Assembly: GCA_023446865.1 (NCBI GenBank)
Contig: JAEXPL010000061.1
Span: forward strand, 1-18,091
Length of the DNA: 18,091 nucleotides
Direction of reading: 5' to 3'
Source: Verrucomicrobiota bacterium
GTDB lineage: Bacteria; Verrucomicrobiota; Verrucomicrobiia; Opitutales; Opitutaceae
Part shown: piece by piece, positions 5,729-12,897 of the stretch
Numbering within the stretch: the stretch's first letter is position 1
How the letters are laid out: each line of letters opens with the position of its first letter
Program-made: the position numbers and the translations under genes
Notes under the pieces: model-generated
Databases searched by the model: none
What the model was told of the DNA's origin: nothing
Seen by the model: the letters and a program-made list of their open reading frames with translations, nothing else

Positions 5729-6103
5729 TCAGGCCTTGGCGGCCTTGGCAACGAGGGCGGCACGCGCCTGCTCGACGACGACGGCGAAACCGGCTTCGTC
5801 GCGCACGGCGAGATCGGACAGGACCTTGCGGTCGAGCTCGATGTTGGCGGCCTTCAGGCCCTCGATGAAGCGGCTGTAGCTGATGCCGGCGTTGCGGCAG
5901 GCGGCGTTGAGACGCACGATCCAGAGGGCGCGCGCGTTGGAGCGCTTCTTCTTGCGGTCGTCGTACGCGTACTGGAGGGCGTGATCGAGCGCCTCCTTGG
6001 CGTAGCGGAAGAGCTTGGACTTGCTGGCGAAGTAGCCCTTCGACTGCTTCAGGACTTTCTTCCGGCGCTTGCGGGAGGCCGGGCTGTTCGTGACACGAGG
6101 CAT
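5729..6103 (-). CDS. rplT: 50S ribosomal protein L20 (bL20)
   Basis: A 124-residue protein starting MPRVTNSPASRKRRKKVLKQ and then SKGYFASKSKLFRYAKEALDHALQYAYDDRKKKR, followed by LWIVRLNAACRNAGISYSRFIEGLKAANIELDRKVLSDLAV. This is full-length bL20, which binds 23S rRNA early in large-subunit assembly. Its long basic N-terminal arm and globular C-terminal domain are both visible. It lies 77 nt downstream of rpmI on the same strand and ends at the terminator at 5677-5704, so the two form one operon. In other bacteria L20 can repress its own operon by binding the leader mRNA; nothing here proves that. The C-terminal tail is alanine/lysine-rich (ALVAKAAKA). Confidence 0.98.
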   Translation of the reverse strand: MPRVTNSPASRKRRKKVLKQSKGYFASKSKLFRYAKEALDHALQYAYDDRKKKRSNARALWIVRLNAACRNAGISYSRFIEGLKAANIELDRKVLSDLAVRDEAGFAVVVEQARAALVAKAAKA

Positions 6104-6180
6104 GTTGTGATGTGTAGGTTAAGGATCGGCAGGTCGCCTACGGGAGTTACCCGCCTGATCAGTTATGGTTGTTCCGGGTC

Positions 6181-6375
6181 TTAGAGGCCGTGCGGGAGCC
6201 CACGGAGGAGCGCCTCGGCATGGCCGGGAGCCACGAGCTTGTCCTTGGTCGCACGACGCTTCTGCTTCGTGCTCTTCGAGGCAAGCAGGTGACGGAAGCC
6301 CGGAGTGCGGCGGATCAGCTTTCCGGTGCCGGAAATTTTGAACCGCTTGGCGATGGACTTCTTGGTCTTCTGCAT
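6181..6375 (-). CDS. rpmI: 50S ribosomal protein L35 (bL35)
   Basis: A 64-residue, highly basic protein, MQKTKKSIAKRFKISGTGKL then IRRTPGFRHLLASKSTKQKRR, the standard bL35 pattern (KTKKSxAKRFKxTGTGK…HLLxxKSxKxKRxLR). The length is normal. It precedes rplT, as in most bacteria. The usual upstream partner infC (IF3) is absent: the next gene on this strand is a small Lrp/AsnC-type RAM protein 224 bp away. The start has no Shine-Dalgarno sequence (CCCGGCTCCCATC before ATG). Confidence 0.97.
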   Translation of the reverse strand: MQKTKKSIAKRFKISGTGKLIRRTPGFRHLLASKSTKQKRRATKDKLVAPGHAEALLRGLPHGL

Positions 6376-6599
6376 GATGGGAGCCGGGCAGAAAAAGGAC
6401 CGCCCCGGGCGAACGCAAGGGGGAATTTCGCCACGCCGCCCACGAGCGTCGTAGTCGCACTCAGTCGGTCGAGAGTCGAGCGGACGAGCGACGAGAGCCC
6501 GGGGTTCGCGAGACCGTCCGAGCGAAGGAGCGATTCAGATCGTGCACCCGTGAGTGACTCTCGTCTCTCGACGCTCGGCCCTCGTCTCCTCAACCCGCC
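6376..6599. other. 224-bp leader region of rpmI-rplT
   Basis: There is no gene. The region contains imperfectly inverted GAGAGTCGAG / CTCTCGACGCTC-type runs (about 6466-6510 and 6555-6585) that could pair. It should hold the promoter of the ribosomal-protein operon, or the end of the RAM gene transcript, but I cannot place -35/-10 boxes with confidence. Confidence 0.4.
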
Positions 6600-6872
6600 T
6601 CAATCGACATCCACCGCCCGGCCGCCCTCGCGTTTGTCGAGGCTGCGGAAGGCGAACAGCGTCTCGCTGTCGACGATGCCATCGGTCTTGAGCAGCGCAT
6701 CGGTGATCACGCACTCGATCATGTCGACCGACTCGCACCGGATCATCACGAGCAGGTCGTAGCGGCCGGACACCGAGTAGACATCGGTCACGGCCGGGAT
6801 CTCGAGGATCCTCTCGGCGATGCCAGTGACTTTGCGGCGGTCGGTCTTCAGGAGAACGATGGCGGTGGGCAT
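6600..6872 (-). CDS. Stand-alone RAM (AsnC/Lrp ligand-binding) domain protein
   Basis: A 90-residue protein, MPTAIVLLKTDRRKVTGIAE…RSLDKREGGRAVDVD. It is almost only the alpha/beta RAM domain of Lrp/AsnC regulators: AIVLLKTD, AERILEIPAVTDVYSVSGRYDLLVMIRCESVDMIECVITDALLKTDGIVDSETLFAF. The usual N-terminal helix-turn-helix is missing, and no upstream in-frame start would supply one. Stand-alone RAM proteins form ring-shaped assemblies that bind amino acids in other organisms; they may sense ligands or tune full-length Lrp proteins by mixing. It is divergent from the SET-type transporter gene (243 bp apart) and upstream of rpmI on the same strand. A link to either is inference. Confidence 0.88.
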   Translation of the reverse strand: MPTAIVLLKTDRRKVTGIAERILEIPAVTDVYSVSGRYDLLVMIRCESVDMIECVITDALLKTDGIVDSETLFAFRSLDKREGGRAVDVD

Positions 6873-7115
6873 GGCGGGAGGTTGCAGCGGCGTCGCCGCT
6901 TCTGCAACCCGGACGTGACTCGCGGCCCAAGCCGGTTGGCCGGGCGCACACTCGGATGCGCTACCCCGAACACTTCCGCCCACCGCTGTCGCGCAGCCAC
7001 CACCGCCGGCCTGTCGCGAGAGCCTCATTAATCCGCCGCCTCCGTGGCGCGGCCGCCGCGTTGGCGCTCGCCGGCCGCGGGCGGGTCCAGAGAATCCCCC
7101 CTCCGCGATCGCGCC

Positions 7116-8348
7116 ATGCAACGTTTCCTCCAGACCGCCCGCATCCTCGTCCGCAACCGGAGCTTCCTCGCGCTGCTGGTCTGCAACGTCCTGCTCGGCC
7201 TCGCCTACTCCTTCGTCGGCCCGTTCATGTCGCTCTTCGGCACCCAGGAAGTGGGCATGAGCAACCTCGTCTTCGGCGTCTTCATGACGACCACCTCCGT
7301 GGTGGCCATCGTGCTGAGCACGCTCCTGGCGCATTGGTCCGATACCCGGTTCTCCCGCCGCTCGATGCTCGTGCTCGGCGCGGTGTGCGGCACCGCCGGC
7401 TACCTCGGCTACGCGTTCGTGCGCGACGTGGTGTGGCTGACCGTCATCGGCTCCCTCGTGCTCGGCATCTCCTCGATCACGTTCTCCCAGCTCTTCGCCC
7501 ATGCCCGCGAGATGCTCAGCCGCTCCGAGGTCTCGCCGACCGAGACGCCGCTCTACATGAACGTCTTCCGGCTATTCTTCGCGCTCTCGTGGACGGTCGG
7601 GCCGGCGATCGCGTCGTGGGTGAACCTTCGTTACAGTTACCGGGGCACCTTCCTCGTCGCCGCGGCGGTATTCGGCCTGTTCCTGCTGGCGGTGCTGCGG
7701 TTCGTGCCGCATGCGCCGCCCTTCGCCCGCCGCCAGAACGCGCAGCCCATGCCATTGCGCCGGGCGCTCACCCGTCCCGTGGTGCTCGCGCACTTCATCG
7801 CCTTCGTGCTCGTGTTCACCGCTACCACGATCTCGATGAGCAACCTGCCCAAGCTCGTCACCGAGACGCTCGGCGGAAACCAGGGGCACGTGGGCATCAT
7901 CTACAGTGTGGCTCCGGTCTTCGAGCTGCCGTTCATGTTCTTCTTCGGCCTGCTCGCCACCAAGGGCGACCACGGCCGTCTCATCCGACTCTCCTTCCTG
8001 CTCTCCGTGCTCTATTACGCCGGGCTGTGCGTCGTGCGTGCACCGTGGCACATCTACCCGTTGCAAGTGATCAGCGCCGCGATCGTCGCCGTCACCTCGG
8101 GCATCGCGATCACGTTCTTCCAGAACTTCCTGCCCGACCAGGTCGGCACCGCCACGAACCTCTACTCCAACGCCATGCGCGCCGGCGGCATCGCCGGTTA
8201 TCTCTGCTTCGGCGCCCTCGCCCAGGCCTTCGGCTACCGCGCCGTCTTCGTGTTCTGCACCGTCATCTGCGCGATCGCACTCGGCCTCCTGCTGTTCTAC
8301 CGCGAGCGCGATGGCCACGGCCCCGAGGCCGGCGCCGCCGCCACCTGA
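7116..8348 (+). CDS. MFS sugar efflux transporter, SET family
   Basis: A 410-residue membrane protein with 12 likely helices. It follows the SetA/SetB family closely: an N-terminal GPFMSLFGTQEVGMSNLVFG segment, then HWSDTRFSRRSMLVLG (the MFS loop 2-3 region), QLFAHAREMLSR, FALSWTVGPAIASW, and late FFQNFLPDQVGTATNLYSNA. E. coli SetA, recalled from memory, aligns over the whole length (FALAREYA…, LSLAWVIGPP, WFQDLMPGRAGAATTLFTNS). SET proteins export sugars and sugar analogues, relieving sugar-phosphate stress. An upstream in-frame ATG at 7044 adds 24 arginine-rich, non-membrane residues, so I prefer the ATG at 7116. It is divergent from the RAM-domain gene. The exact substrate is unknown. Confidence 0.92.
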   Translation: MQRFLQTARILVRNRSFLALLVCNVLLGLAYSFVGPFMSLFGTQEVGMSNLVFGVFMTTTSVVAIVLSTLLAHWSDTRFSRRSMLVLGAVCGTAGYLGYAFVRDVVWLTVIGSLVLGISSITFSQLFAHAREMLSRSEVSPTETPLYMNVFRLFFALSWTVGPAIASWVNLRYSYRGTFLVAAAVFGLFLLAVLRFVPHAPPFARRQNAQPMPLRRALTRPVVLAHFIAFVLVFTATTISMSNLPKLVTETLGGNQGHVGIIYSVAPVFELPFMFFFGLLATKGDHGRLIRLSFLLSVLYYAGLCVVRAPWHIYPLQVISAAIVAVTSGIAITFFQNFLPDQVGTATNLYSNAMRAGGIAGYLCFGALAQAFGYRAVFVFCTVICAIALGLLLFYRERDGHGPEAGAAAT

Positions 8349-8539
8349 CCGCCACCACAAGCCGGCCCGCGCCGCCCCTGCAATAATCCGCCATCGCCGC
8401 GCGCGTCCTCCGCGCCCCAGCGCAAATTCCGCCGAGTTTTCGCCAACGGATGCGGGGGCGCGCCTTTCGCCGCGGGGTACACTCCGTCAGCATTCCAATC
8501 GGGGCTCTCGCTCCGTCCCCTGTGCTCACCTCCCCTGCC

Positions 8540-9487
8540 ATGAACAATCGTCGCGACTTCCTCAAAGCCGGTCTCGCCCTCGGCGCCACCGCCACCCTGC
8601 TCAACCTCGACGGGCTTTTCGCCGCCGAACCGACCGTCTCGGTCACCACCGGCGCTCCCGCCGCGCCCGCCGGCCCGCGCCCCGTCCTCGTCGCCGTGCG
8701 CGACGGCGACCGCGTGACCATGCTCGACAAGGCCCTCGAGGCCCTCGGCGGCATCGGCGCCTTCGTGAAGCCCGGCCAGACCGTGCTCATCAAGCCCAAC
8801 ATCGGCTGGGACGCCCCGCCCGAGCGCGGCGCCAACACGCACCCCTCCATCGTCGCCCGCCTCACCGAGCTCTGCCTCCAGGCCGGCGCGAAATCCGTCT
8901 CCATCTTCGACAACACCTGCGACCGCTGGCAAAGCGCCTACGCCAACAGCGGCATCGAGAAAGCCGCGCGCGACGCCGGCGCCAAGCTTATCAACGGCAA
9001 GGACGAGACCCTCTACCGCGAGACCGCCATCCCCGGCGGCGTGAAGCTCAAGAGCGCCAAGGTCCACCAACTCGTGCTCGACTCCGACGTCTTCATCAAC
9101 GTCCCCGTCCTCAAGCACCACGGCGGCGCCCAGATGTCCTCCGCGATGAAGAACCTCATGGGCTGCGTCTGGGACCGCGGCGTCTACCACAACGTCGACC
9201 TCCAGCAGACCATCGCCGACTTCCTCACCCTCCGGAAGCCCGACCTCAACATCATCGACGCCTACCACCCGATGGTCCGCAACGGCCCGCGCGGCAAATC
9301 CGTCGAGGACTGCGTCGAGATGCGCGCCCTCCTCGCCTCCGCCGACCCCGTCCTGATCGACGCCGCCGCGGCCAAGCTTCTCAACTACGACGTCGCCAAG
9401 GTGCCGCACATCAAGCTCGGCGCCGACCTCAAGCTCGGCTCGATGGACTTCGCCGCCGCCGACGTCCGCCGCATCAAGCTCACCTGA
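8540..9487 (+). CDS. Tat-exported DUF362 domain protein
   Basis: A 315-residue protein starting MNNRRDFLKAGLALGATATL, with a clear twin-arginine signal (RRDFLKAG, hydrophobic core, cleavage likely after GLFAAEP). The body matches DUF362 (PF04015): VKPGQTVLIKPNIGWDAPPE, THPSIVARLTELCLQAGAKSVSIFDNTCDRW, SDVFINVPVLKHHGGAQMSSAMKNLMGCVWDRG, and NIIDAYHPMVRNGPRG. DUF362 has no settled function. It has no CxxCxxC motif, so it lacks its own ferredoxin domain; a ferredoxin-rich partner follows immediately (9669-11345). Export through Tat implies folding with a cofactor in the cytoplasm. I chose ATG 8540 because it starts the Tat signal; the frame runs further upstream without family features. The two genes are 181 bp apart with an 88-nt repeat between them. 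Confidence 0.9.
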   Translation: MNNRRDFLKAGLALGATATLLNLDGLFAAEPTVSVTTGAPAAPAGPRPVLVAVRDGDRVTMLDKALEALGGIGAFVKPGQTVLIKPNIGWDAPPERGANTHPSIVARLTELCLQAGAKSVSIFDNTCDRWQSAYANSGIEKAARDAGAKLINGKDETLYRETAIPGGVKLKSAKVHQLVLDSDVFINVPVLKHHGGAQMSSAMKNLMGCVWDRGVYHNVDLQQTIADFLTLRKPDLNIIDAYHPMVRNGPRGKSVEDCVEMRALLASADPVLIDAAAAKLLNYDVAKVPHIKLGADLKLGSMDFAAADVRRIKLT

Positions 9488-9509
9488 GCCGTGACCATTC
9501 AATTGGCAC

Positions 9510-9597
9510 GTAGGTCCAGTCTCGGACTGGACGCCATGGGGCATGGGCCGACAGTGGAGGCAGGTGCCAAGGGTGTCCGGTCGAAGACCGGACCTAC
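9510..9597. repeat. 88-nt composite REP element (BIME), copy 1
   Basis: Two facing GTAG-footed hairpins. Left 9510-9532: GTAG, with GTCCAGTC / GACTGGAC and loop TCG (the last G of the foot is followed by this 8-bp stem). Right 9575-9597, read on the minus strand: GTAG, with GTCCGGTC, loop TTC, GACCGGAC. The two stems differ by a compensated pair. The whole element recurs in reverse orientation at 14420-14507 with the same total length. Confidence 0.8.
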
Positions 9598-9668
9598 CGG
9601 GCCGTCCTGCCGGCTGGCGACCTCGCGATCGATGTATGTCGGTCTGCCCGTAACCGCGCTCCAATTGC

Positions 9669-11345
9669 ATGGCTCCGCCTGAGATCATGCGCCGCCATTG
9701 GCTCAAATACACCCGCGCGACCATCGCCGTCGCCGTTCTCGCGCTCTTTGTCGCAGCTTTCGTCGACTTCCGCGGCCTCGTCGGAGCCGGACTCTCGCAC
9801 GCCCTCGCCTCGGTGCAGTTCGTGCCGGCGGCGCTCGCATTCGCCACCGGCGCCTCCGCCATCGTCGCCGCGCTCGCCATCCTCGCCGCCACGCTCGCGT
9901 TCGGCCGCGTCTACTGCTCCGTGCTCTGTCCGCTCGGTCTGTTCCAGGACGCCATCGCGCGCGTCGCCGACTGGCTGCGCAAGAAGCCGCTGCTCCTACG
10001 TTACGCCAAGCCCGCGACGTGGGTGCGCCAAGGGTTCCTCTGGGCCACGGTCGTCGGCATCGCCGCCGGCTGGGCCGGGCTCACGCTGGCGTTGCTCGAC
10101 CCCTACAGCATCTTCGGCCGCTTCGGCTCGATGCTGTTCCGGCCGCTCGTGACCGTCGTGAACAACTGGCTTGTCGCCCCGGCCAACGCCGCGGGGATCG
10201 ACGCGCTCTACCGCGTGCCGCCGCAATGGGCCGCCGTCGGTGCGCTCGCCCTGCCGGCCGCGATGCTGCTCCTCGTCGCGCTCCTCGCCGCCCGCCGCGG
10301 CCGCCTCTACTGCAACACCGTCTGCCCCCTCGGCACGCTCCTCGGCCTGCTCTCCGGCGTCGGCGCGTGGCGGCTGGAGATCGACCAAGCCCGCTGCCGC
10401 AAGTGCGGCGACTGCATCCGCGTCTGCAAGGCGCAGTGCATCGACCTGCGCGCCGGCACGATCGACGCCTCGCGCTGCGTCGCCTGCTACAACTGCGTGA
10501 GCGCCTGCGACGAGCTCGGCATCCACCATCGCTTCAAGTGGAAACCGGAAAGGAGAGACCGGAAACCGGACACCGGAAACCGGACACCAGAGACTGAAAA
10601 CCATCGACAGCCCACGGCCCCGGCCCGCGGCGCCTCCCGCCGCGATTTCATCGCCGGCACCGCCACCGCGCTCGTGGCCACCACCGGCGTCGGTGCCCTG
10701 CTCGCCGGCCCCCGCGCCACCGCCGCGCCCACACCCGACCTGCCCTTCACTCCCGCGCCCGAGCCGGTGCCACCCGCGCCGTTCGCCCGGCGCGCCGTCA
10801 CCCCGCCGGGCTCCGGCGGCATCGCCCGTTTCCTCGACCGCTGCACCGCCTGCCAGCTCTGCGTGAGCGCCTGCCCGACCAGCGTCCTCCAGCCGGCATT
10901 CCTCGAGTTCGGCTTCGCCGGCGTGATGAAACCGCGTCTGGATTTCAACCACTCGTTCTGCAACTTCGAGTGCACCCGCTGCGCCGACGTCTGCCCCGAC
11001 GGCGCCATCCTGCCGCTCGCGCTCGCCGACAAGAAGCTCACCCGCCTCGGCGTCGCCCACATCGACTACCACAAGTGCGTGGTAAAGGTGAACGGCACCG
11101 ACTGCTCGGCCTGCTCCGAGCACTGCCCCACCCAGGCCGTGAACACCGTGCCCTTCGCCGGCAACCTCCGCCTGCCCCAGATGCATCCCGAGCTGTGCAT
11201 CGGCTGTGGCGCCTGCGAGTACGCCTGCCCGGTCCGGCCCGAACGTGCCATCCAGGTCACCGCGCAGGCCCTCCACAACCGGGCCGAGCGCAAAGTCGAG
11301 GCGCCCGCCATCGCCCCGCGGCCGAGCGAGGAGTTCCCGTTCTAG
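9669..11345 (+). CDS. NapH-NapG-like fused polyferredoxin with internal Tat signal
   Basis: 558 residues. The N-terminal NapH-like part has four membrane helices (about 17-34, 52-78, 121-143, 187-208), two CxxxCP motifs (YCSVLCPLG at 82-90, YCNTVCPLG at 214-222), and two [4Fe-4S] motifs (Cys243/246/249/253 and Cys270/273/276/280). A low-complexity linker (290-320) leads to a twin-arginine segment SRRDFIAGTATALVATTG (323-340). The NapG-like part then has four cluster motifs (Cys392/395/398/402; 431/435/438/442; 470/479/482/486; 510/513/516/520). NapG/NapH pass electrons from quinol to periplasmic nitrate reductase in other bacteria, and MauM/MauN are relatives. Here no nap genes are visible, and the upstream gene is DUF362. 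The first part probably faces the cytoplasm and the second the periplasm. The ATG at 9687 is an equally possible start. Confidence 0.88.
   Translation: MAPPEIMRRHWLKYTRATIAVAVLALFVAAFVDFRGLVGAGLSHALASVQFVPAALAFATGASAIVAALAILAATLAFGRVYCSVLCPLGLFQDAIARVADWLRKKPLLLRYAKPATWVRQGFLWATVVGIAAGWAGLTLALLDPYSIFGRFGSMLFRPLVTVVNNWLVAPANAAGIDALYRVPPQWAAVGALALPAAMLLLVALLAARRGRLYCNTVCPLGTLLGLLSGVGAWRLEIDQARCRKCGDCIRVCKAQCIDLRAGTIDASRCVACYNCVSACDELGIHHRFKWKPERRDRKPDTGNRTPETENHRQPTAPARGASRRDFIAGTATALVATTGVGALLAGPRATAAPTPDLPFTPAPEPVPPAPFARRAVTPPGSGGIARFLDRCTACQLCVSACPTSVLQPAFLEFGFAGVMKPRLDFNHSFCNFECTRCADVCPDGAILPLALADKKLTRLGVAHIDYHKCVVKVNGTDCSACSEHCPTQAVNTVPFAGNLRLPQMHPELCIGCGACEYACPVRPERAIQVTAQALHNRAERKVEAPAIAPRPSEEFPF
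10541..10610. repeat. In-frame tandem repeat in the NapH-NapG linker
   Basis: Two perfect 14-nt tandem copies of GGAAACCGGACACC (10561-10574, 10575-10588) are preceded by a related GAAACCGGAAAGGAGAGACC (10541-10560) and followed by a decaying copy. Base composition is A-rich compared with the gene around it. It encodes the hydrophilic linker ERRDRKPDTGNRTPETEN, exactly between the two iron-sulfur halves. Confidence 0.8.
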
Positions 11346-11558
11346 CCACCGCCGCCCGTATTCGAAGGGACAGCCCATACCACCCGACGCCGCGTTCGCT
11401 CTATCGTTAGGCCCAGCCGCGGCGCAGGGTGGTTCACGATTTTCTTTCGGGAGGCCGGCAAAAAGTGTTCGCAGTACCAAAAACCGCCACCTAGCCTGCA
11501 CCCACATCCCAACTGCAGGCGCTCTTCCTCACAAAGCGCCCGCCAGCTACCGCCCGTC

Positions 11559-12674
11559 GTGACCCGTTCCATCGCTAAATCGCGTCCGAAGACCAAGGCC
11601 CGGTCCGCTGCTCCCGCGTCTCCCGCCGCGGCCAAACCCGCCGTCGTACCGCCGCCGGTGGCGCCCCCGGCCCCCACGCCCGCCCCCGAGGAGGAGCCGC
11701 CACCGCCGCCCCAGCCGACCAACACCCGGGTCGCGCCCGCCGCCGATCGTGAGCTCCAACCCGAGCGCAGCACGATCAAACAATACCTCGCCGAGATCGG
11801 TAAAACACCGCTGCTCACCCCGGCCGAGGAGGTCGCCCTCGCCAAACGCATCAAGCGCGGCGACCGCGCGGCGCGAAACCACATGATCCAGGCGAACCTC
11901 CGCCTGGTCGTGAAGATCGCCCACGACTACAAGGATTTCGGCCTCCCGCTCCTCGACCTCATCAGCGAAGGCAACATCGGCTTGATCAAGGCCGTCGAGC
12001 GTTTCGACCCCGCCATGGGCGGCAAGCTCTCCACCTACGCCGCCTGGTGGATCAAGCAGTCGATCAAGCGCGCGCTGGCCAACCAGTCCAAGACCATCCG
12101 ACTGCCCGTCCACCTCGTCGACAAGATCTCCAAGATGCGCAAGGTCGCCACCGCCCTCACCGAGGAGTTCGGCCGCGAGCCCACCGAGGAAGAGATCGCG
12201 ATCGAGATGCAGATCCCGACCAACAAGATCGCGCACATGAAGTCGGTGAGCGTGCGCCCCGCCTCGCTCGACGCCCCGATCAACGACGAGGAGGGCGGCA
12301 GCGCCTTCGGTGAAATCGTCGGCGACGAGAACGCGATCAGCCCGTACGACACCCTCCGCGAGAAGAACATCCAGGGCGACCTCAAGGACCTGCTCGACTC
12401 CCTCGACGAACGCGAGGCCCGCATCATCAAGCTGCGCTTCGGCATCGAGGGGAACACCGAGATGACCCTCGAGGAGGTCGGCAAACTCTTCAACGTCACC
12501 CGCGAACGTGTCCGCCAGTTGCAGAACCTCGCCATCTCCAAGATGCGCAAGGCCATGCGCCGGATCGAGACCCAGCGCACCAAGGACGACATCGACGAGG
12601 AGCGCCGCGTGCGCGAGCGCATGGCCGTCATCCGCGAGTTCATCACCGAGAAGTCCAAACGCGCCGAACACTGA
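11559..12674 (+). CDS. Sigma-70 family RNA polymerase sigma factor (RpoD/group 2 type)
   Basis: 371 residues from GTG 11559. Residues 1-65 are an Ala/Pro-rich, disordered-looking N-terminus (PPPVAPPAPTPAPEEEPPPP) with no region 1.1. Region 1.2 begins near residue 70 (STIKQYLAEIGKTPLLTPAEE), region 2 spans 105-180 (NLRLVVKIAHDYKDFGLPLLDLISEGNIGLIKAVERFD, STYAAWWIKQSIKRALANQSKTIRLP), region 3 about 185-260, and region 4 about 280-335 with the -35-binding helix MTLEEVGKLFNVTRERVRQLQ. The -10 and -35 elements recognised should be close to the housekeeping consensus. The missing 1.1 and the size suggest a group 2 factor, although it could be the organism's principal sigma if region 1.1 has been replaced. 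The C-terminal tail beyond region 4 is charged and unusually long (about 35 residues). It is transcribed alone: 213 bp upstream and 223 bp downstream are empty of genes, and I could not place a promoter in either gap. Confidence 0.93.
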   Translation: MTRSIAKSRPKTKARSAAPASPAAAKPAVVPPPVAPPAPTPAPEEEPPPPPQPTNTRVAPAADRELQPERSTIKQYLAEIGKTPLLTPAEEVALAKRIKRGDRAARNHMIQANLRLVVKIAHDYKDFGLPLLDLISEGNIGLIKAVERFDPAMGGKLSTYAAWWIKQSIKRALANQSKTIRLPVHLVDKISKMRKVATALTEEFGREPTEEEIAIEMQIPTNKIAHMKSVSVRPASLDAPINDEEGGSAFGEIVGDENAISPYDTLREKNIQGDLKDLLDSLDEREARIIKLRFGIEGNTEMTLEEVGKLFNVTRERVRQLQNLAISKMRKAMRRIETQRTKDDIDEERRVRERMAVIREFITEKSKRAEH

Positions 12675-12680
12675 GTTTCC

Positions 12681-12711
12681 CCGTCGCGCAGGGCCGGCGC
12701 CCGTGCAACGG
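12681..12711 (+). terminator. Possible hairpin after the sigma-factor gene
   Basis: CCGTCGCGCAGG can pair with the later CCGTGCAACGG (about ten pairs with two mismatches), starting 7 bp after the stop codon. There is no T tract, so this is at best a weak or rho-dependent 3' structure. Confidence 0.3.
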
Positions 12712-12897
12712 CTTGGTGTCGATTCCATAAAAACGTCAGAATTGGCGCTTTCCTTGTCCGGCGGCGGCCCCCACTGTCCGCGGCGCTCGTCGGTCGATTA
12801 AGGTTCCTCCCACCACGTGTTCGCGCGTGATCAGTCTGGGCCCCACTCTCTGTCGCGCATGTCTCGCCGCTCTCGCGGCAGGTATCGAAAGCCCACC

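Noticed and set aside
9669..11345. Classical napGH nitrate reductase accessory genes
   Set aside because: The order is H then G in one polypeptide, and no napA, napB, napC or napD is visible; only a family-level relation is supported.
12817..12897. Upstream extension of the nitronate monooxygenase gene
   Set aside because: The extra 27 residues are Arg/Ser-rich without conservation features, and the FMN-binding barrel starts directly at MSHPLIIQGG.
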